A stretch of 64,000 bases of DNA from Phylloscopus collybita. Taxonomy: Eukaryota > Chordata > Aves > Passeriformes > Phylloscopidae. Positions 1 to 12,770 of this stretch are shown in pieces (position 1 is the stretch's first letter; each line of letters starts with the position of its first letter). The notes under the pieces were generated by a model. The model was not told the origin of the DNA. It did no database searches and saw only the letters and a program-made list of their open reading frames with translations. The position numbers and the translations under genes are program-made. Location: positions 5,394,001 through 5,458,000 of the forward strand of contig JAJNNQ010000006.1 in assembly GCA_027886175.1 (NCBI GenBank). The letters run 5' to 3'.

Positions 1-1033
1 GCACGTCCATGACTTCTTTTGTTCATTTGCCATGCTTCCCATGAAATTTTTTTAGAGACTTTTAAATTGGATTCTGATGAAAACAACTCACTGCATGGAG
101 TGGCTGGAATTACTATTTGCTACCTTTCATGTGCTCTCCTGCTGACCTGTGGACCCTCTCCAGGCTCTGGGCATCTCTTGCTGGCCCCGGCATCAAACTG
201 GTATGAGTGGGATAGACTGACATTCCCATCCCACAGCAACTCCAGTTTAAAGTCATTTTCACCACCTTGACAAATTTATCAAATTTATGAAGATGCTGTT
301 TGCTGAAAAATGGAACCCATCTGTCCCCATTACACCAGATTTCTGAAACTGAGTCTCATGCTCATCTTTGTATGAAATCGCCTGTTTTCGCTTTTTTTTT
401 TTTCTTTTTACTTTTTGCAAGAGCTAATAATTTTGTTCTCTGCCTCCATTAGAAAATCTCTCTATTGCTGCTGTATTTCACTTACACTCCATAACATTTA
501 TATTATTTAATTATGTGAAGAGTTCTGGGAAATAGTATAATGAAAGGCATTGTACAAAGCAAACGTACATTGTATTGTAATTTGGTTTGGATACTTTAGT
601 GTGTTTATATGCTTCAAGACTTTCTTCCCTAATAGTTAAATTCATTTATGTCACAGATGTTTGGTTATTGGTCTCCTGCTTCTTCTTAGAGGTACTATAA
701 TTGAGCACCTGCGTGTGGGGACAGAGGGAATTGGGGGTTCTTGATTAATTTTCTCCAGCTATAAATTATTTATTGTCTTGTACCAATCTCTTGTCATCCT
801 CTTTGGGACTCTTTTAAACTGTCAGAGATACCTATTTACTTTTAATTGATTGCTACTCTGTGCTCATTGAGTTTTCCTAGATAACAAACACAGAAGAAAT
901 ATTAAATATCTAACTACAATAGAAAAAGGTGGCATTATATAAATTACTGGTAACAGCGGAGTCTAATCTTTTGAAGTACTGAATTGTAGATAGGAAGATC
1001 TAGTTAGCCTCAAAGAATGGCTAGTGAGTTTAA
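1..1033. other. AT-rich single-copy DNA, no gene seen
   Basis: I see no exon, known repeat or RNA gene here. The 83-codon open frame at 19-270 has no recognisable domain and no splice-site context, so I treat it as chance. A pyrimidine run lies near 388-408. Confidence 0.6.
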
Positions 1034-1140
1034 ACTTCTTGGGCAAACTGCTGCAGCTGACCCAGACTGAGCATGGGGTTGGAATGTTTGAACACCAGAG
1101 GTCCCTTCCCACCTCAGAAATTCAGTGATTGTATGACAGA
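1034..1140 (+). mobile_element. CR1 LINE, short 3' tail fragment
   Basis: The segment follows the avian CR1 3' end in order: a 'cttcttgggcaaactgctgc' stretch, a GGGGTTGGA block, 'agaggtcccttcccacctca', and the terminal 'ttcagtgattgtatgaca' that corresponds to the ATTCTGTGATTCTGTGA tail of chicken repeat 1. Only about 107 bp remain, as expected of strong 5' truncation during target-primed reverse transcription. Several substitutions from the usual tail suggest an old copy. No coding part is left. Confidence 0.8.
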
Positions 1141-4100
1141 GCTAGTTAAGAATCAAGCCACCTTTTTCATGGAAAATTAGGAAAGCGAATTGGGCTCCTT
1201 AAAATCTCATGCAAAAAAAATTGCGCAGTTCCACTACTTATCCAATCTGTTTCGCTGCACTGATTCTCTGAGCCTAAAAGTACTTGCCTTCTTCAGTATG
1301 GCATTTGCATATATGTTTAAAAAAAATGAATTCTTACTACATTTTATATTGATGTCATAATATAACTGTCTCTGTTTTAACATATCCTGTCTTTGGAATT
1401 TGCCAAGCATTTATCCCACAAGATTAATGAGACATTGAAAAAATACCAGCCCTTCAGATGTTAATTTTGTCATTCTGGCTCACAAAAAGCCCTTGAATAA
1501 GCAGAGAAAAAAATTATCTCACCACAGGAAAATACTGTCCACACAGCCATGTGGAAAACCACTCTACCTGAAAATATCCAGAGAACAGCAGTAACTGTTG
1601 CCTCATGAGAGTAGAATCATTATAATATACCAAATCAATAGGAGGTCAAAGGTGTGTCACCAGAAAGGTCAGGAAAATGATAACAGAATTTGGAGGAGCC
1701 AGTGGAACTGTTAGCAATATAACATCTGGCTAAAGGCTCAATAGATTTATAAATGGATTCCTGTGAGCCATCATTTGTGGAAAACATCAGGATACAGGCA
1801 ACTCACACTGTAACTGCCTACTTAAGTGACTTTAAAAAAATATTGTAGGGATGCATGGCAGAATTTATAACCTACAGTAATATATTAGATGTATCAAGAG
1901 TGGTATTTTTTTAAGCACTCAAATATACCAAAAATTTCCTATATTGAAATTATCAGAGGTAAGGAAAATATCCCAATTCACCATATAATCTCTTCCAGAA
2001 ACCCTGGACCTTACTGCCTGAAAAAATGTTCTGGTTGAAAAATGGAAACTTTTAAAATGAGGGCACTCATATCTGCCTTCAAAATATTTATTTATATAGT
2101 CCAGAAGGACAACACACTCAAAATACACATTGTCATACAGGATGTGTACAAGGCCTTATCAGCAGAGATCAAAAGCTATACCATCCCATTAGGTTTTAGT
2201 GGGAAGGAAAAATGATGATACATAGCATATTGCTATATCTAAAGCTCTTGTCACAGTGCTGCTGGCATGTTGTTGCTCAGCTTTGATCAAATTACTTTAT
2301 ACCCATATTTTACACATGTGATGAGAAATCCACAAGAAGATAATTGAACTCCTCTTCCCTGGACAGTCAAATAAATCCTTGCACTCCCTTTTCAGTTACT
2401 ACCTGAATACATTTCAAATGGTCTACTGCAGCCAAAAGCAGCCAAATGTAAACTGTATAGTCCCTTCTCTATATTAGTGTCATGTGCCGCTAACGCCTGT
2501 TTCTGAAATCAATAGGCAAAGAACATGCAATGGAACATAAAATCTGCAAAAAAAAATCTTAAATTATTTTTCCTAATTACATTTTTAATAATCTGTACAG
2601 CTCTGAGTATTATTAACTCCGTTCAAAAACAACTAATATACTTATTAGAACATAATTTACATGTTCTATATCATAGGCATTTGTATTTACTTGAATTTAA
2701 AAAAAGATATCTGCAGTGGTATTTGTTCACCCCAATCTCTCTTTTCTCTCAGAAAAGAACTCTTTCAGAAAGGGATGGCACTTAATCTAAGCCATCCAAT
2801 ATATTTCTATATTCAAAAGTTACACCAAAAATAAAACCATCATAACAGAGTACCCATATATACATTGCAATTCTTTAAAAGAAGAATAAGAAGATTCCCT
2901 CATTTAAATACAATGCATGAAGATCTTGGGTTTTCATTTCCTAACCAAGTATATTGATAGTATTTTAACTAAGCCATTATCTTTATTGCACCTCTAGAAA
3001 GACCTTATCATAAACCAGCAGTGCTTAAGGCATACTAAAATGGTAAGGATTTTCTCTCTCAAAGAATTAGCACAATGTCCCTCTGGCACTGTTTAGAAAT
3101 TCTTCATTTGCTCCACAAACATTAAAGAGCTCAAAGAGCATAAGTACTAAGAGGGAACAAGAAATAAACATTATTTATCTGCATTCAAAATCAGCCTAAT
3201 TTTTAAAAATTATTTCTTGAAGGTTATTATCATGCAAGACAACTAATAATATAAAGGACAGGAAGTTTTCAAAATTCAAACTTAAGTGCCAAAATTTGTA
3301 AATATTAGGGCTTCTGCACCTCAGGATTACTTTTCATTAGCAATTAAATCAGCCTTTTATAGCAATTACACTTTCTGTGGATCAGTCCTGTCTTTTTTCT
3401 CTCTTTCATTTCTCTATTAGTCTGTAGGTAGACAAGTGATCTTATACCAAGATAAAGTGTTGGAGTCAATGACAAAATATGTCACTTTTCTTCTTATTCA
3501 AGTCAGTTTTAGTAATTTCGCACCCCTCCATAGAAAGCAGATTTCAGCTTCCTCAGAAACTTGATCAAAGGGTGTTGAGCTCTTGTGCCAGTTGACTCCT
3601 GACTGGTAAAGGTCACATATCGTTTCAACAGGGAGATGGAGATCCCAACATAAGTACTGACTTACCTAGGCACCAAGGGCTGTGGTCAGTACCATGAAGT
3701 CCAGTTGTAAACCATTCTGCAGTGTGTCCCTAGCTCAATGAAATTTGTATGCATGGGACTGGCACATTAATGATTAAATAATTTCTAATCATAAACTAAT
3801 TTTAAACACAAGCGTCTCCGAGATTCCTCCAGAAAGAAAAGTACTAGTGTCAAGCAAGCATCCATTCAAAACTGGTAGATCTTTATCTATGGTATTTCTC
3901 AGACATTCATTAGAGCCTTTTTTTTTTTCAGTTACAGCTATCTTTCTAATAGTATGTGAAAGTATAAATAGAATGTGAAACTTACCCAGAGAGACAGACA
4001 TCAAGCTCAGACTTTAGATTTTCTGTAATTCAGTTTGAAAATAAATATCATTAGAGAGTAATGTACTTAGAAATGAGCCTTAACCTTTTCTCTTTTTTTG

Positions 4101-4265
4101 GTTTATCACAAATTTCATAATCCCAAAAAAGGTTTTATGAACATTATGCTACCCCCAACAGTGTAAATACATGGTTAATTACACCTACACATGGCTTTCA
4201 TACATCCTTAAGACCTTTAAAGTAAAATAAAGTTTAATTTTGAAATACATAGTGCCAACTATAGG
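1141..4265. other. AT-rich single-copy DNA, no gene seen
   Basis: About 3.1 kb without a recognisable repeat or exon. The open frames at 1919-2128, 2525-2785 and 3789-4004 are short, of low complexity and not framed by splice sites, so they look like chance frames in AT-rich DNA. Confidence 0.55.
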
Positions 4266-4383
4266 GCTCTGAGTAACTTGGTCAATTGAAAAATTGCCCC
4301 TATCCACAGCAGGGAGGTTGGAACTGGATGATCTTTAGGTGCCTTCCAACCCAGACTATTCTATGAATATGATTTTATGGAAT
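4266..4383 (+). mobile_element. CR1 LINE, short 3' tail fragment
   Basis: This is a recognisable CR1 3' end: 'ctgagtaacttggtcaattg', then 'cagcagggaggttggaactg', 'gatgatctttaggtgccttc', 'caacccagactattctatga' and a degenerate terminal repeat. It belongs to the CR1 group whose tail reads TTGGAACTAGATGATCTTTAAGGTCCCTTCCAACC-like, a different tail type from the copy at 1034-1140. An A-rich run follows at 4382-4399. It is 5'-truncated and non-coding. Confidence 0.85.
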
Positions 4384-7167
4384 AAAAAAAAAAACAAAGG
4401 CAACTATTTGGGCAATATCCAAGAAAAGAAATTAAGAGCTCATGCTGATTCAAAGCAACTGTAGAACATAGTTCATTTAAGCATTTTCATTTTTAAGATA
4501 CCATGAGCTCAAAAAATGGCCCAAACACAATGCTATGGAAATGCAATGCAATGAACAAGAAGGGTAATACAGCTGAGATGCTAAGTGGATCAAATCATAA
4601 AGACTAGTGTAAAGGAGGAAGAAAGATAGAAAAAGTAAAGGGAAGATGATCTGCATGGGGATTCCATGAACCAATTGTGTAGAACAGCAAATCTAGCAGC
4701 TCTGGGCCACCGTCTCTGAACTCAGTTCTGTCATTCTTCATTAAGGGATTCTGAGATCTGAGTTTCTGCTGCAAGTAATTGCTATGTATTTCCAAAATTA
4801 TAGCAGACAGTGCTAATTCTCTCTGTGGTGAAGGTAACTATTGCCCTTGAGCATGGAATGATCTGGGAAACGAGTTATTCAAATGCTCAGAAGAGGGGAT
4901 ATGACGGTAGTAGAGAAACAGACACTGGCATGTGCAGCAGTCATGGGTAATGCTTCATTTACTTCAACAGCTCTCTTTTTCCCTCCCTCTCCTTCCAAAC
5001 TCCTTCCCAGTTACTGATTATTGCTGCACTGAGGTGAATTAGTGGTGCTTTAAAAAGAAGCAGAAAATATCATAATAAAAGACCTAGAATGCAAAATATG
5101 AGGGAAACATACAACACTGAAAAATAAAATTGCTAAATTAATACATAAAAAGCATGAACCTATAATATTACCACTTACGCTTCTGCTACATCTGTGACTT
5201 AGTACTAGCAGCACATAGTACAGTCTTTCTTTCAAATGAAAAATTTAATTAATTACTAATTTTAAAAAGTGTGTTAAAACACTATATGCATACATACAAA
5301 GAGATGAAGATAGGAATTTTTTTAAAAAAATTGTTTAACATAACCCCAGTTAAAGTTTACATTTATAAAATGCTTCTGTATCAGGTCGCATATCTGCCCT
5401 CAGCAGGGGAGTGGGAAAAATATTGGAAATAGTGGAAAATAGATGATTTTTTATGTCACTTCCAGCCCAAATCACTTTTTGAGTCTACAAATGTTTGCAT
5501 TTGTGTAATACCTATTACATACTTAATATTTTATTTTGGGTAGAACAGGCGCATGGGGGGAAATTGGATATAAAATGAAAATCAGCCTTGGTGATCAGTT
5601 TCTTCAAATGGAACCTGACTGTCTTTTCATTTGTTCAAGTATAATTAGGAGTAAATTCACTGAAGCTGGAGATATAATTAGACACACCCTGTGATGTATG
5701 AAGATCAGATATATTTTTATGAATTTATTAAACAATTATTCTATTGTCACTTGTTCGAGAGCAAAACATGCAGTTCAGCTCAGAGTAGTTTCAGTCACTG
5801 CAAAGTTGATTTCTTTAACATAAATCTAAATAAAAATAATGACTTGATATATGCATCAAATGTACCCTCATGTCATGACCAACAAAAGGATGTGACACAC
5901 TGACTGGTCTTTTGACTGCTTTGAACCATACACAGAGCAGAGATGTTCAGTCAAGGAAATCATGCTAAATACAGTGTAGAGCTAAAACTCCTGACTTCAT
6001 GTATGGCAGACATAAATGCCAACATGACCTGCTTTGATCTGCTGATCTTTCCCTACTGGATTGAATTATTTACTAATGTAAATTTAGTCCATAATTTCTG
6101 GTACTTTACATTCAAATTCCTGCCATTTATGAGTTTTATATAACAAGAACTGTTCCAACTAAAATTCTTACTATGCACAAACTACCCTTATTTTTTTGCC
6201 CCCAAATCAACTGTTTAACATCTCAGATCCAGTCTTGAATTCTGAAGAAACACATCTCAGCAGGAGCTGAACTCCTCGCAATCTGAATGCTACAATGTTC
6301 AACTCAATGTATCTTCATTGGTCCAAACTGGTTTTGAGCAGTCCCTTTTCTCAGTATGTTCTAGGAGATATACCCATTTTTCATACTAAATGAAAGTGAA
6401 TTCGTTACTTAATTTTGACACAGCATCCTTGACAAGAGACCCCTTAACTGTGAGATGGAATCAGAGAACCTGTGCAGTAGGAGCCAGTACATGGCAGAGG
6501 AATACTGTCCCCAGTTTAGACAGCTTTGTAAGACTAAACTTTGATTTTCTAACTCTATTAAAATCTCCTACAACTATCAAGCTGGATTTGCTGTGTCTGT
6601 ATACTTATCCCTAATCTTCTTTGACACAATTCTCTTTCTCTTCATATCTATTCACTGTTATTCCCCCATCCTTGCTCATGTTGTCACCAACAGGTGGACA
6701 AATCAAGTAAACCTCAGAAACATGTTCACTCTAGCAGAAAACAAAAGCATCCACATCAAAAAAAAGCAAAGCAGAAAAGAAAAAAAAATGTACATTGAAT
6801 CGCAGTTTCATTAATGCACTCAGCCTTTAGCTGAGATTTCGTGAGGTAAATGGCCCAAATCAGGCTACAAAGACATTTGAAAATGCATATATATCTTAAG
6901 GCTCTGTATGGTATTTGGCTTTAGAACAATTATTGGAGAATTCAATTAATTTTGCAGAGTACTTTATGCTGATCTGTACATGTCATAAAAGAGAACTTCA
7001 GGCAAAAATAGTGCTGTCTTTTGGCATGAACATTGCAAAGCAAAGCAATGTCTCCTGGGACAATCTTTATTGCTAGTGTTTCTGTAGCATCTTGGGGAAT
7101 TGGAGGGGAGGCAAAGGTAGGAGACATTGTGCTGTTAGCACTGAATACCTTTCAACTCTACAATTAC
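4384..7167. other. AT-rich single-copy DNA, no gene seen
   Basis: No repeat or RNA gene recognised. The only open frames are short (up to 74 codons, 6390-6614) with no conserved motif. Much of the segment is simple AT-rich sequence with short A runs. It forms the 3' flank, on the minus strand, of the exon candidate that follows. Confidence 0.5.
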
Positions 7168-7239
7168 CTTTGAATAATGACTCTTGAGTAGCCGTGGTGT
7201 GGGATCCTTCATCATAAAGGCAGCTTGTATATGGTCAAT
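7168..7239 (-). CDS. candidate 72-bp internal coding exon, gene unknown
   Basis: On the minus strand a pyrimidine-rich acceptor (TTCTTTGTTTTTTCAG, with AG at 7241-7240) is followed by 72 open bases. These end in CAAAG at 7168, directly before a GTAATT donor. The 24 codons start IDHIQAAFMMKDPTPRLL and end KSHYSK. The composition is mixed and protein-like, unlike the K/F/I-rich chance frames elsewhere in the window. The length is a multiple of three and both junctions are phase 0, so the exon could be skipped without a frameshift. I do not recognise the protein family. The frame stays open for about 10 codons into the supposed downstream intron, so the limits rest on the splice signals. No partner exon is seen in the window, so the host gene would have introns longer than 7 kb on one side. 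It could also be a chance pseudo-exon. Confidence 0.4.
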
Positions 7240-10108
7240 CTGAAAAAACAAAGAACTGTGTGGGTGCATTGACAAGTTAAAACCAATTAAATTGTCATCA
7301 ACATCTTGCAATTCAATATTGTAATGTTGTGAATTAGACAAAGTAAAATAACTTTATATAAGATTCCTTTTTGCATGACCTTAGGCAAAGTTCTGAACAA
7401 CAAAGTGTTATTCAAATAATCTGAAAAGAGGGATAATCTAAATGAACAAGACTGGTATTTCTAAATTACTAGTTTGGTCCAGTGAATGTAGTGATGGGGC
7501 AGGAGATCTGAGATCTCAGAACACAGCTATGCTTAAACCTCACTTGTACCTACTGAGTAAAATACAGAGAAGTCCAAGAAGGCTGGATGAAGGCATGTCA
7601 TAGCAAAATAACAGAACCCAATAATGTCTCTCTCTAAATTAAATCAAGGACATGGTTTTTAAAAGAAAAAACAACACACCTTCAAAGCACTAGTGAGCAG
7701 AAAGATCTGGCTCAATGTTTTTGCCACCTTCTATAAACCTTCTTCATTTCATTGTGAGGACACAGGAAAAGGAACATTTTGCTGCACAGTTATCAGCATC
7801 TCTAATATATGCCTTTATCCACTCAAGGAATCTAATTAGGATTTTGGGAAGGATTCAGTTGCCTAATTGTTAGTGTTTAATGACTTTTGAGGCACTCCAA
7901 GGAAGTAAAGACATATACATAAGGATGACAGATACCACACTGGACTTATGAGGCAATTGTACCTTTCAGTAACAACAGCTGGGGGCCAGGTAGGACAGCC
8001 TACAGCATCTCATGAGCAAAAGCTTATTTACACAGAACTCCAGTGCATAAAGCTATCAAGGTATTTATATCTAGCCTGACTCTGTCAGACACACAGAGTA
8101 TAATGACAGGTCTGATGAGTAGATCTGAAGAACAGGAAGCATGAAATTATCTCAAAGAAGGAATTTCCTTCCCATCCTTCTTTCTCCTTCAGCAATGGTC
8201 TGTTGGCACTGTTAAATTCTGTTGATATTTAATAAAAGCTAACATCTGTGTCTTGCTTGCCTCCAATTACAGAGCTTCATCCTAGGGCCACTTTGGAGCG
8301 TCTTACAAGCACTGATGCTTGAAGCACAGCTATAACAAAAGAATGTACTGACAGCTCCTTTCTGCCTCCAGCTACCTTTATTTCTTCTATTTTTCTATTT
8401 TTATCTTCCTCATATTTGCCTTATATTTTGGTTGGCCATCCTAAATGACCAGCCTGCAGCAATGGCACCCCTGTAGGACACCGTTTGATCAATCCTCTTT
8501 TTATGCAAGGCCTCCCAGCAGCAGAAAATATCAGTGAAGGATGCTTCCATGCCCCAATTACATGCAAAAACACATCACCACAGCTAGAACACTGTCAGAT
8601 CTGCTGAATTGTCTGGAGAGAATTATAGCGATTCTTTGTCTATAAGCCACGATAGATAATGTGAAAGTACAGCTTAGAATTGTTAACAATGAACTCATTA
8701 TAGGAAGGTTATCTCAGAATTTCTCTATAAAGCTTCTTTAGGGTTAAAATTCACTTCAGATCATGTTCAACATCTGTCAGCAAGAAGCAAAAGCTGGAGA
8801 AAAAAATATACCCAATTTTATCCATTCTTACCTCTCTAAGTGTCTTGTGAAACTGCTAGATGACTAAGAATAACTGATTCAGAACCTCACATTTAGAAAG
8901 GAGACAATATGAAATAAGAAAATAGGAAGGAAGAGAAAATGTGAAAGGAAAATAAAACAGCTCAACTGATATCTGAGTTATATTGAACCAGGCATGCTTT
9001 CACTACCTAGCAAACATTTCCTACTCATTTAAATTCAAATGTTTCTTGATTTTTCACACTCTAAATATTCCAATTTTTCTGCAGTGAAAATGTTGGCCTT
9101 TCCTGAGTCATCACTGTTAGTGATGATCATTTTTATAGATCATTAAATTAGATTTCATGTAAACAAAACATTGAGGCCTATTTTGCTAGATAACTATATC
9201 ATAGTCTATACCATAGATCTATAATTAGCATTAATCTATAACATAGAATTTCTTAAAACTGTTGTACATTAAAGCAGTTTATATATGTGTCTAGTTCTAT
9301 ACCTTTTATGTGCAATTTTTTAACATTCTTATATATTCACATATACTTTTTTTTGCAAGGCATTAGGTAGGAAATAGTAAAGTTGGTGTAAATGAAAATA
9401 AACTTTGGTAGATAAGTTCCTGAAGTTATGTTGGACTGCATTAACATAAACTAAAGAACTTGGTTTTCTCCATTTTTTTTTTCCATAGTATTCATGACAT
9501 GATGGTCATAATGCTGTGAAAAATCACATTTTAAAAACATGGCCTTTCCAAAGTATCCAGGCAGAAAAATGGTAGTACACTTGGCAATTCTGAAATTTTT
9601 GGATTTGAATTCTATTCCGTAAACTGGCATGTACAACATCAAGAAGCATTATTGATCCAGCTCAGAAATGTATATATAATTTTCTGTGCAAACATACAGA
9701 TAACTGCATTTTTTTTTTCTGCTGTACTGCAAAACGTTACTCTGGGGAGATGTCTGATATTCCCATCACACTAATCAAAGCCAGGCTTAATGCAAGTCAT
9801 CGCAAGCAAGAGAAATTGGCTACTTGCACCGCAAGAATTCAAGTTAGATCCAACACTCTCTGAAACATAGCAGATTTTTCCCCTTTTCCCCTAAGGACCT
9901 CCAGGTTATTCAGCAAATGGAGCTGAACCACTCTACCATTTTTCAGTCAGTGTGAAATAGGCCCTAAATGGAAAAGCAGTCGGGCTGTGACACACAACTT
10001 CAGACACTGATTTGTCATCCAGCTCAATGAAATGCTTTACTGAAGAGCATTAAGAAAGTAAATTTCTTTTTATATTCATATCTGCAATTAATTACAGATT
10101 GAGTTTCA
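7240..10108. other. single-copy DNA, possibly conserved non-coding
   Basis: No gene or interspersed repeat is recognised. The part from about 7790 to 8310 is less A/T-simple than its surroundings. It carries homeodomain-type words (tctaattagg, gcctaattg) and a 'ggtctgttggcactgttaaa' stretch, which is the look of a conserved non-coding element. That is a visual impression only. Confidence 0.35.
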
Positions 10109-10228
10109 CCACCCCAAAAAAAACCAAACCCAAACCACACCCCCCCAAAAAAACAAACAAACAAACAAAAAACAACAAAACAAAACAAAACCAACAAAAA
10201 AAAACCCCAACAACAACAAAAAAAACCC
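10109..10228. repeat. C/A-only low-complexity tract
   Basis: Roughly 120 bases of almost only A and C: CCCC blocks, then CAAA and CAAAA units, then CCAACAACAAC. The open frames on both strands across it (10024-10339) are artefacts of this composition. Similar but shorter A/C tracts occur at 34949-35008 and 23390-23443. Confidence 0.9.
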
Positions 10229-11382
10229 AGAACAGACAATCACTACTGAACAGACACTACGTCTATACTGTTCTCTATAATTGAACTTACTTCTTAATAG
10301 CAACAAATAAAATCTCCTTTCTCTGCTCATAAAAAGCATTTATGTCTGCATCTTCAAACCCTAGTTTCACTCAGGACTACCTAAGTAGGTCCATTTTTCA
10401 TAAATATGAAGTTGATTATAATTTTTTTTAATAATTATTATCATTTTTATGGCCTAGACACCCTCTTATAAAAGTTAGAACCATAGAATACCTGCAAAGA
10501 ACCAGTAGGGATTTTTATTATTTTTATTATTTTTAATTAAATATTATTTTTAATTAAATACAACACCAAGCCGTTCATTCTAACCCTTTTTAAATCAGTA
10601 ATTCTTCCTCAGAACATATGGCTTCCTAATATACAGGACGAGCTAGACTCACAAAACCTTTTTTATATCTAAAATGTCAGAAGGTAGGTCCATTTCTTTG
10701 AATAATCGTAAGGCTAGAAATTAGAGCTCTATGCCACTGGAAAGGATCAGTTTCCCAGTTTCTAACTTTGGAGCATCCCAAGATACTGGATGTTAATGTC
10801 ATGACATTTTAGATATAGAGAAACTCTTTTAACCTATATTTAGAGATTTCAAAGGCTTCCTCTGTAACCTTCAAACAAGTGGACCCACAGTAAACAGGGA
10901 ATCTAACTTTACCTTAACAGTATGAGATAATCCATAAACATACTTTAATGCTTTGATATGCATCCAAAATGGTTTATTTCTAACATATGTGGCATGTACA
11001 GAAAATATGATGATACGATTATACCTTTAAGGTTTTACCTCCATGAATGTAGGTCATCCAGAACAAATAAAACTGATAGCAATTCAAAAAAGGTAGCCTA
11101 AAGTGAAAATTTTGAGTCCAGGCTTAGAGTACTAAAGAATAAGTCAGCTTTTTTATTTGTTTGTATGTTTGCCACAGAGCTAATATTTCTCTTTAAAGCT
11201 GCAGATTTCTCATTGCAGAGAAACTGTAGAAACTATAATATGGCATTTGTCCCCACTCTTCATGAAAATTTTGTGGTCCTTACTTCAGCACCAGAGGTTC
11301 TACACAAAAAAACTCCCAAAACTATTGATGAGGAGTATATACAGGAGTTTGTATAACATTTTGTAATGTCTTCTGCGATACA
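10229..11382. other. AT-rich single-copy DNA, no gene seen
   Basis: No exon recognised. A local duplication of TTATTTTTAATTAAATA occurs twice back to back near 10525-10560. 'aaccatagaatacc' at 10481 faintly resembles the reverse of a CR1 tail but is too short to call. Confidence 0.5.
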
Positions 11383-11388
11383 CCTGTG
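11383..11388. repeat. left target-site duplication, CCTGTG
   Basis: CCTGTG directly precedes the TGTAG start of the LTR. The same six bases follow its CA end at 12777-12782. Six-base duplications are typical of ERVK-type (class II) integrations in birds. Confidence 0.75.
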
Positions 11389-11538
11389 TGTAGTGGTTTC
11401 AGGTTCGCCAATTTCTGTTTCCCAAATTATGTGTAGTGGTTTGAGTACCTGCTAGAATTATTTACTCTTTTTCTGCTGTGAGATAGGATTAGGAGAGAAG
11501 CAAAGCAGGCTCAAAACTTAAAAGGGTATAAAGACAGG

Positions 11539-11544
11539 TTTATT
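11539..11544 (-). promoter_or_regulatory. AATAAA polyadenylation signal of the LTR
   Basis: TTTATT on the plus strand gives AATAAA on the minus strand. It lies about 150 bases before the LTR 3' boundary, which is where the R/U5 signal of an avian LTR would sit. Confidence 0.5.
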
Positions 11545-12349
11545 AACAAAACTACGAGAGAAAAAGATAAGTAAGAATCAGAATAAAACCTTCAAAATAC
11601 TTCCCCTCTCCCCCAACAACTTATTTTCTTTTTCTCAGACAATGTATAGAGACAAAACTTGGAACTCTAGGTCAGTTATCACTTATAAAATAGTTTTTCA
11701 TCAGTTCATTTAGAGAGAGAAGTCTCTTTTGGTCTGCCATATGGGAAACTTCCCATAAGATAGAACAGTTCTCTTGCAGCTTTTTAATTCTTACAAAAGC
11801 AGTGCCCGGGAATCTGCAGTTGTGAAGTCCCTCCCATATCACAGCTGCATTATGGTCCATGTAAACTCTTGGGTACCATTTTAAAGATGGGAGATTCAAA
11901 AGCAAAGGTTCTCTTCATCTCCCTCTGAGATCATCTTTATCTCTTGGAATGGGGGGGAGGCAGAACTAGGGACAGAGCTTCATCTTCATTTCATCTCTCT
12001 CTCTGTTCAAACTTCTCGTAAGATCATGACTACTTCAACATTTGCTTAGTCCACCACAAATACCTTTGCTTCTGCAATCTGAACACTCCCATCTCCCCAG
12101 TGCATATTTTTCATGATTTACAGGGATATTCTACTATATTGCAGTCCGTTACCACGGCTTTACCAAAGAATTGCAGCCTAAGACTAGGCATCTTTCCCTT
12201 TCCACCTAAGATTCAACTGACTTTGATAGCTTCATATTCTCTCTTTACGTGTCTTCCCTCTATCCTTTTCTCTCACCCAGAGAGCGTGTAATGTTTTGCA
12301 AGTTTCATCTGTGTAAGGAAAGAGCTAAACTCTCTCCCCGAAGGTCATG

Positions 12350-12770
12350 GTAGCCTTTCCTGAGCAGTGGCTGAAGGGCTCTAGCTGCGGCCCACCCTGG
12401 TCTCAGCTGCGCGCTCTCTGGTGCGGCTGGGCCCGCCCCTGGGCAAGGGCTCTTGGCAGCGGTGGCTGGAGCACAGCACGCTGTGGGGGCCGGCTGGGGT
12501 CTGACAGCGGCATGCCCGCGGCTGGGGCTTCACCCCTTCCTCTCCCAGGGCCTCGATGGGGAGGCGGCTTCAGCAGCGCGATGTTAACAGCCGCGGGAGG
12601 CCTGACCTGGCCGGGACGGGGCATTCTCTCCTCCCCACGTCCTGCCCGGCAGCACCGGGCCCAGGGCAGAGCCCGGCTGGCCCGGCCCCCGCAGCAAGGA
12701 GGGAGCCGGGCCCGCTTGTTACCCCTTCCCAGGCTGGCAGAAAAGAGAACTTCCCGGGATTTTCCCGGAT
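12350..12770 (-). promoter_or_regulatory. GC-rich, CpG-bearing U3 block of the LTR
   Basis: The composition switches abruptly from AT-rich to about two-thirds G+C or more, with many GGGGC, CCGGG and GCGCG words and repeated CpGs. It is the only CpG-island-like stretch in the window. It lies wholly inside the LTR with the duplicated target site, in the U3 position for a minus-strand LTR, so promoter or enhancer function is plausible. The 151-codon and 124-codon frames across it are Ala/Gly/Pro/Arg-rich and appear on both strands, as expected from composition alone. Confidence 0.5.

Noticed and set aside
10024..10339. Overlapping frames on both strands, Phe/Gly/Trp or Lys/Thr/Pro rich
   Set aside because: Artefacts of the C/A low-complexity tract.
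10481..10600. Faint reverse CR1 tail (ACCATAGAATACC...)
   Set aside because: Only a dozen bases match and the body is interrupted by AT-rich simple sequence.
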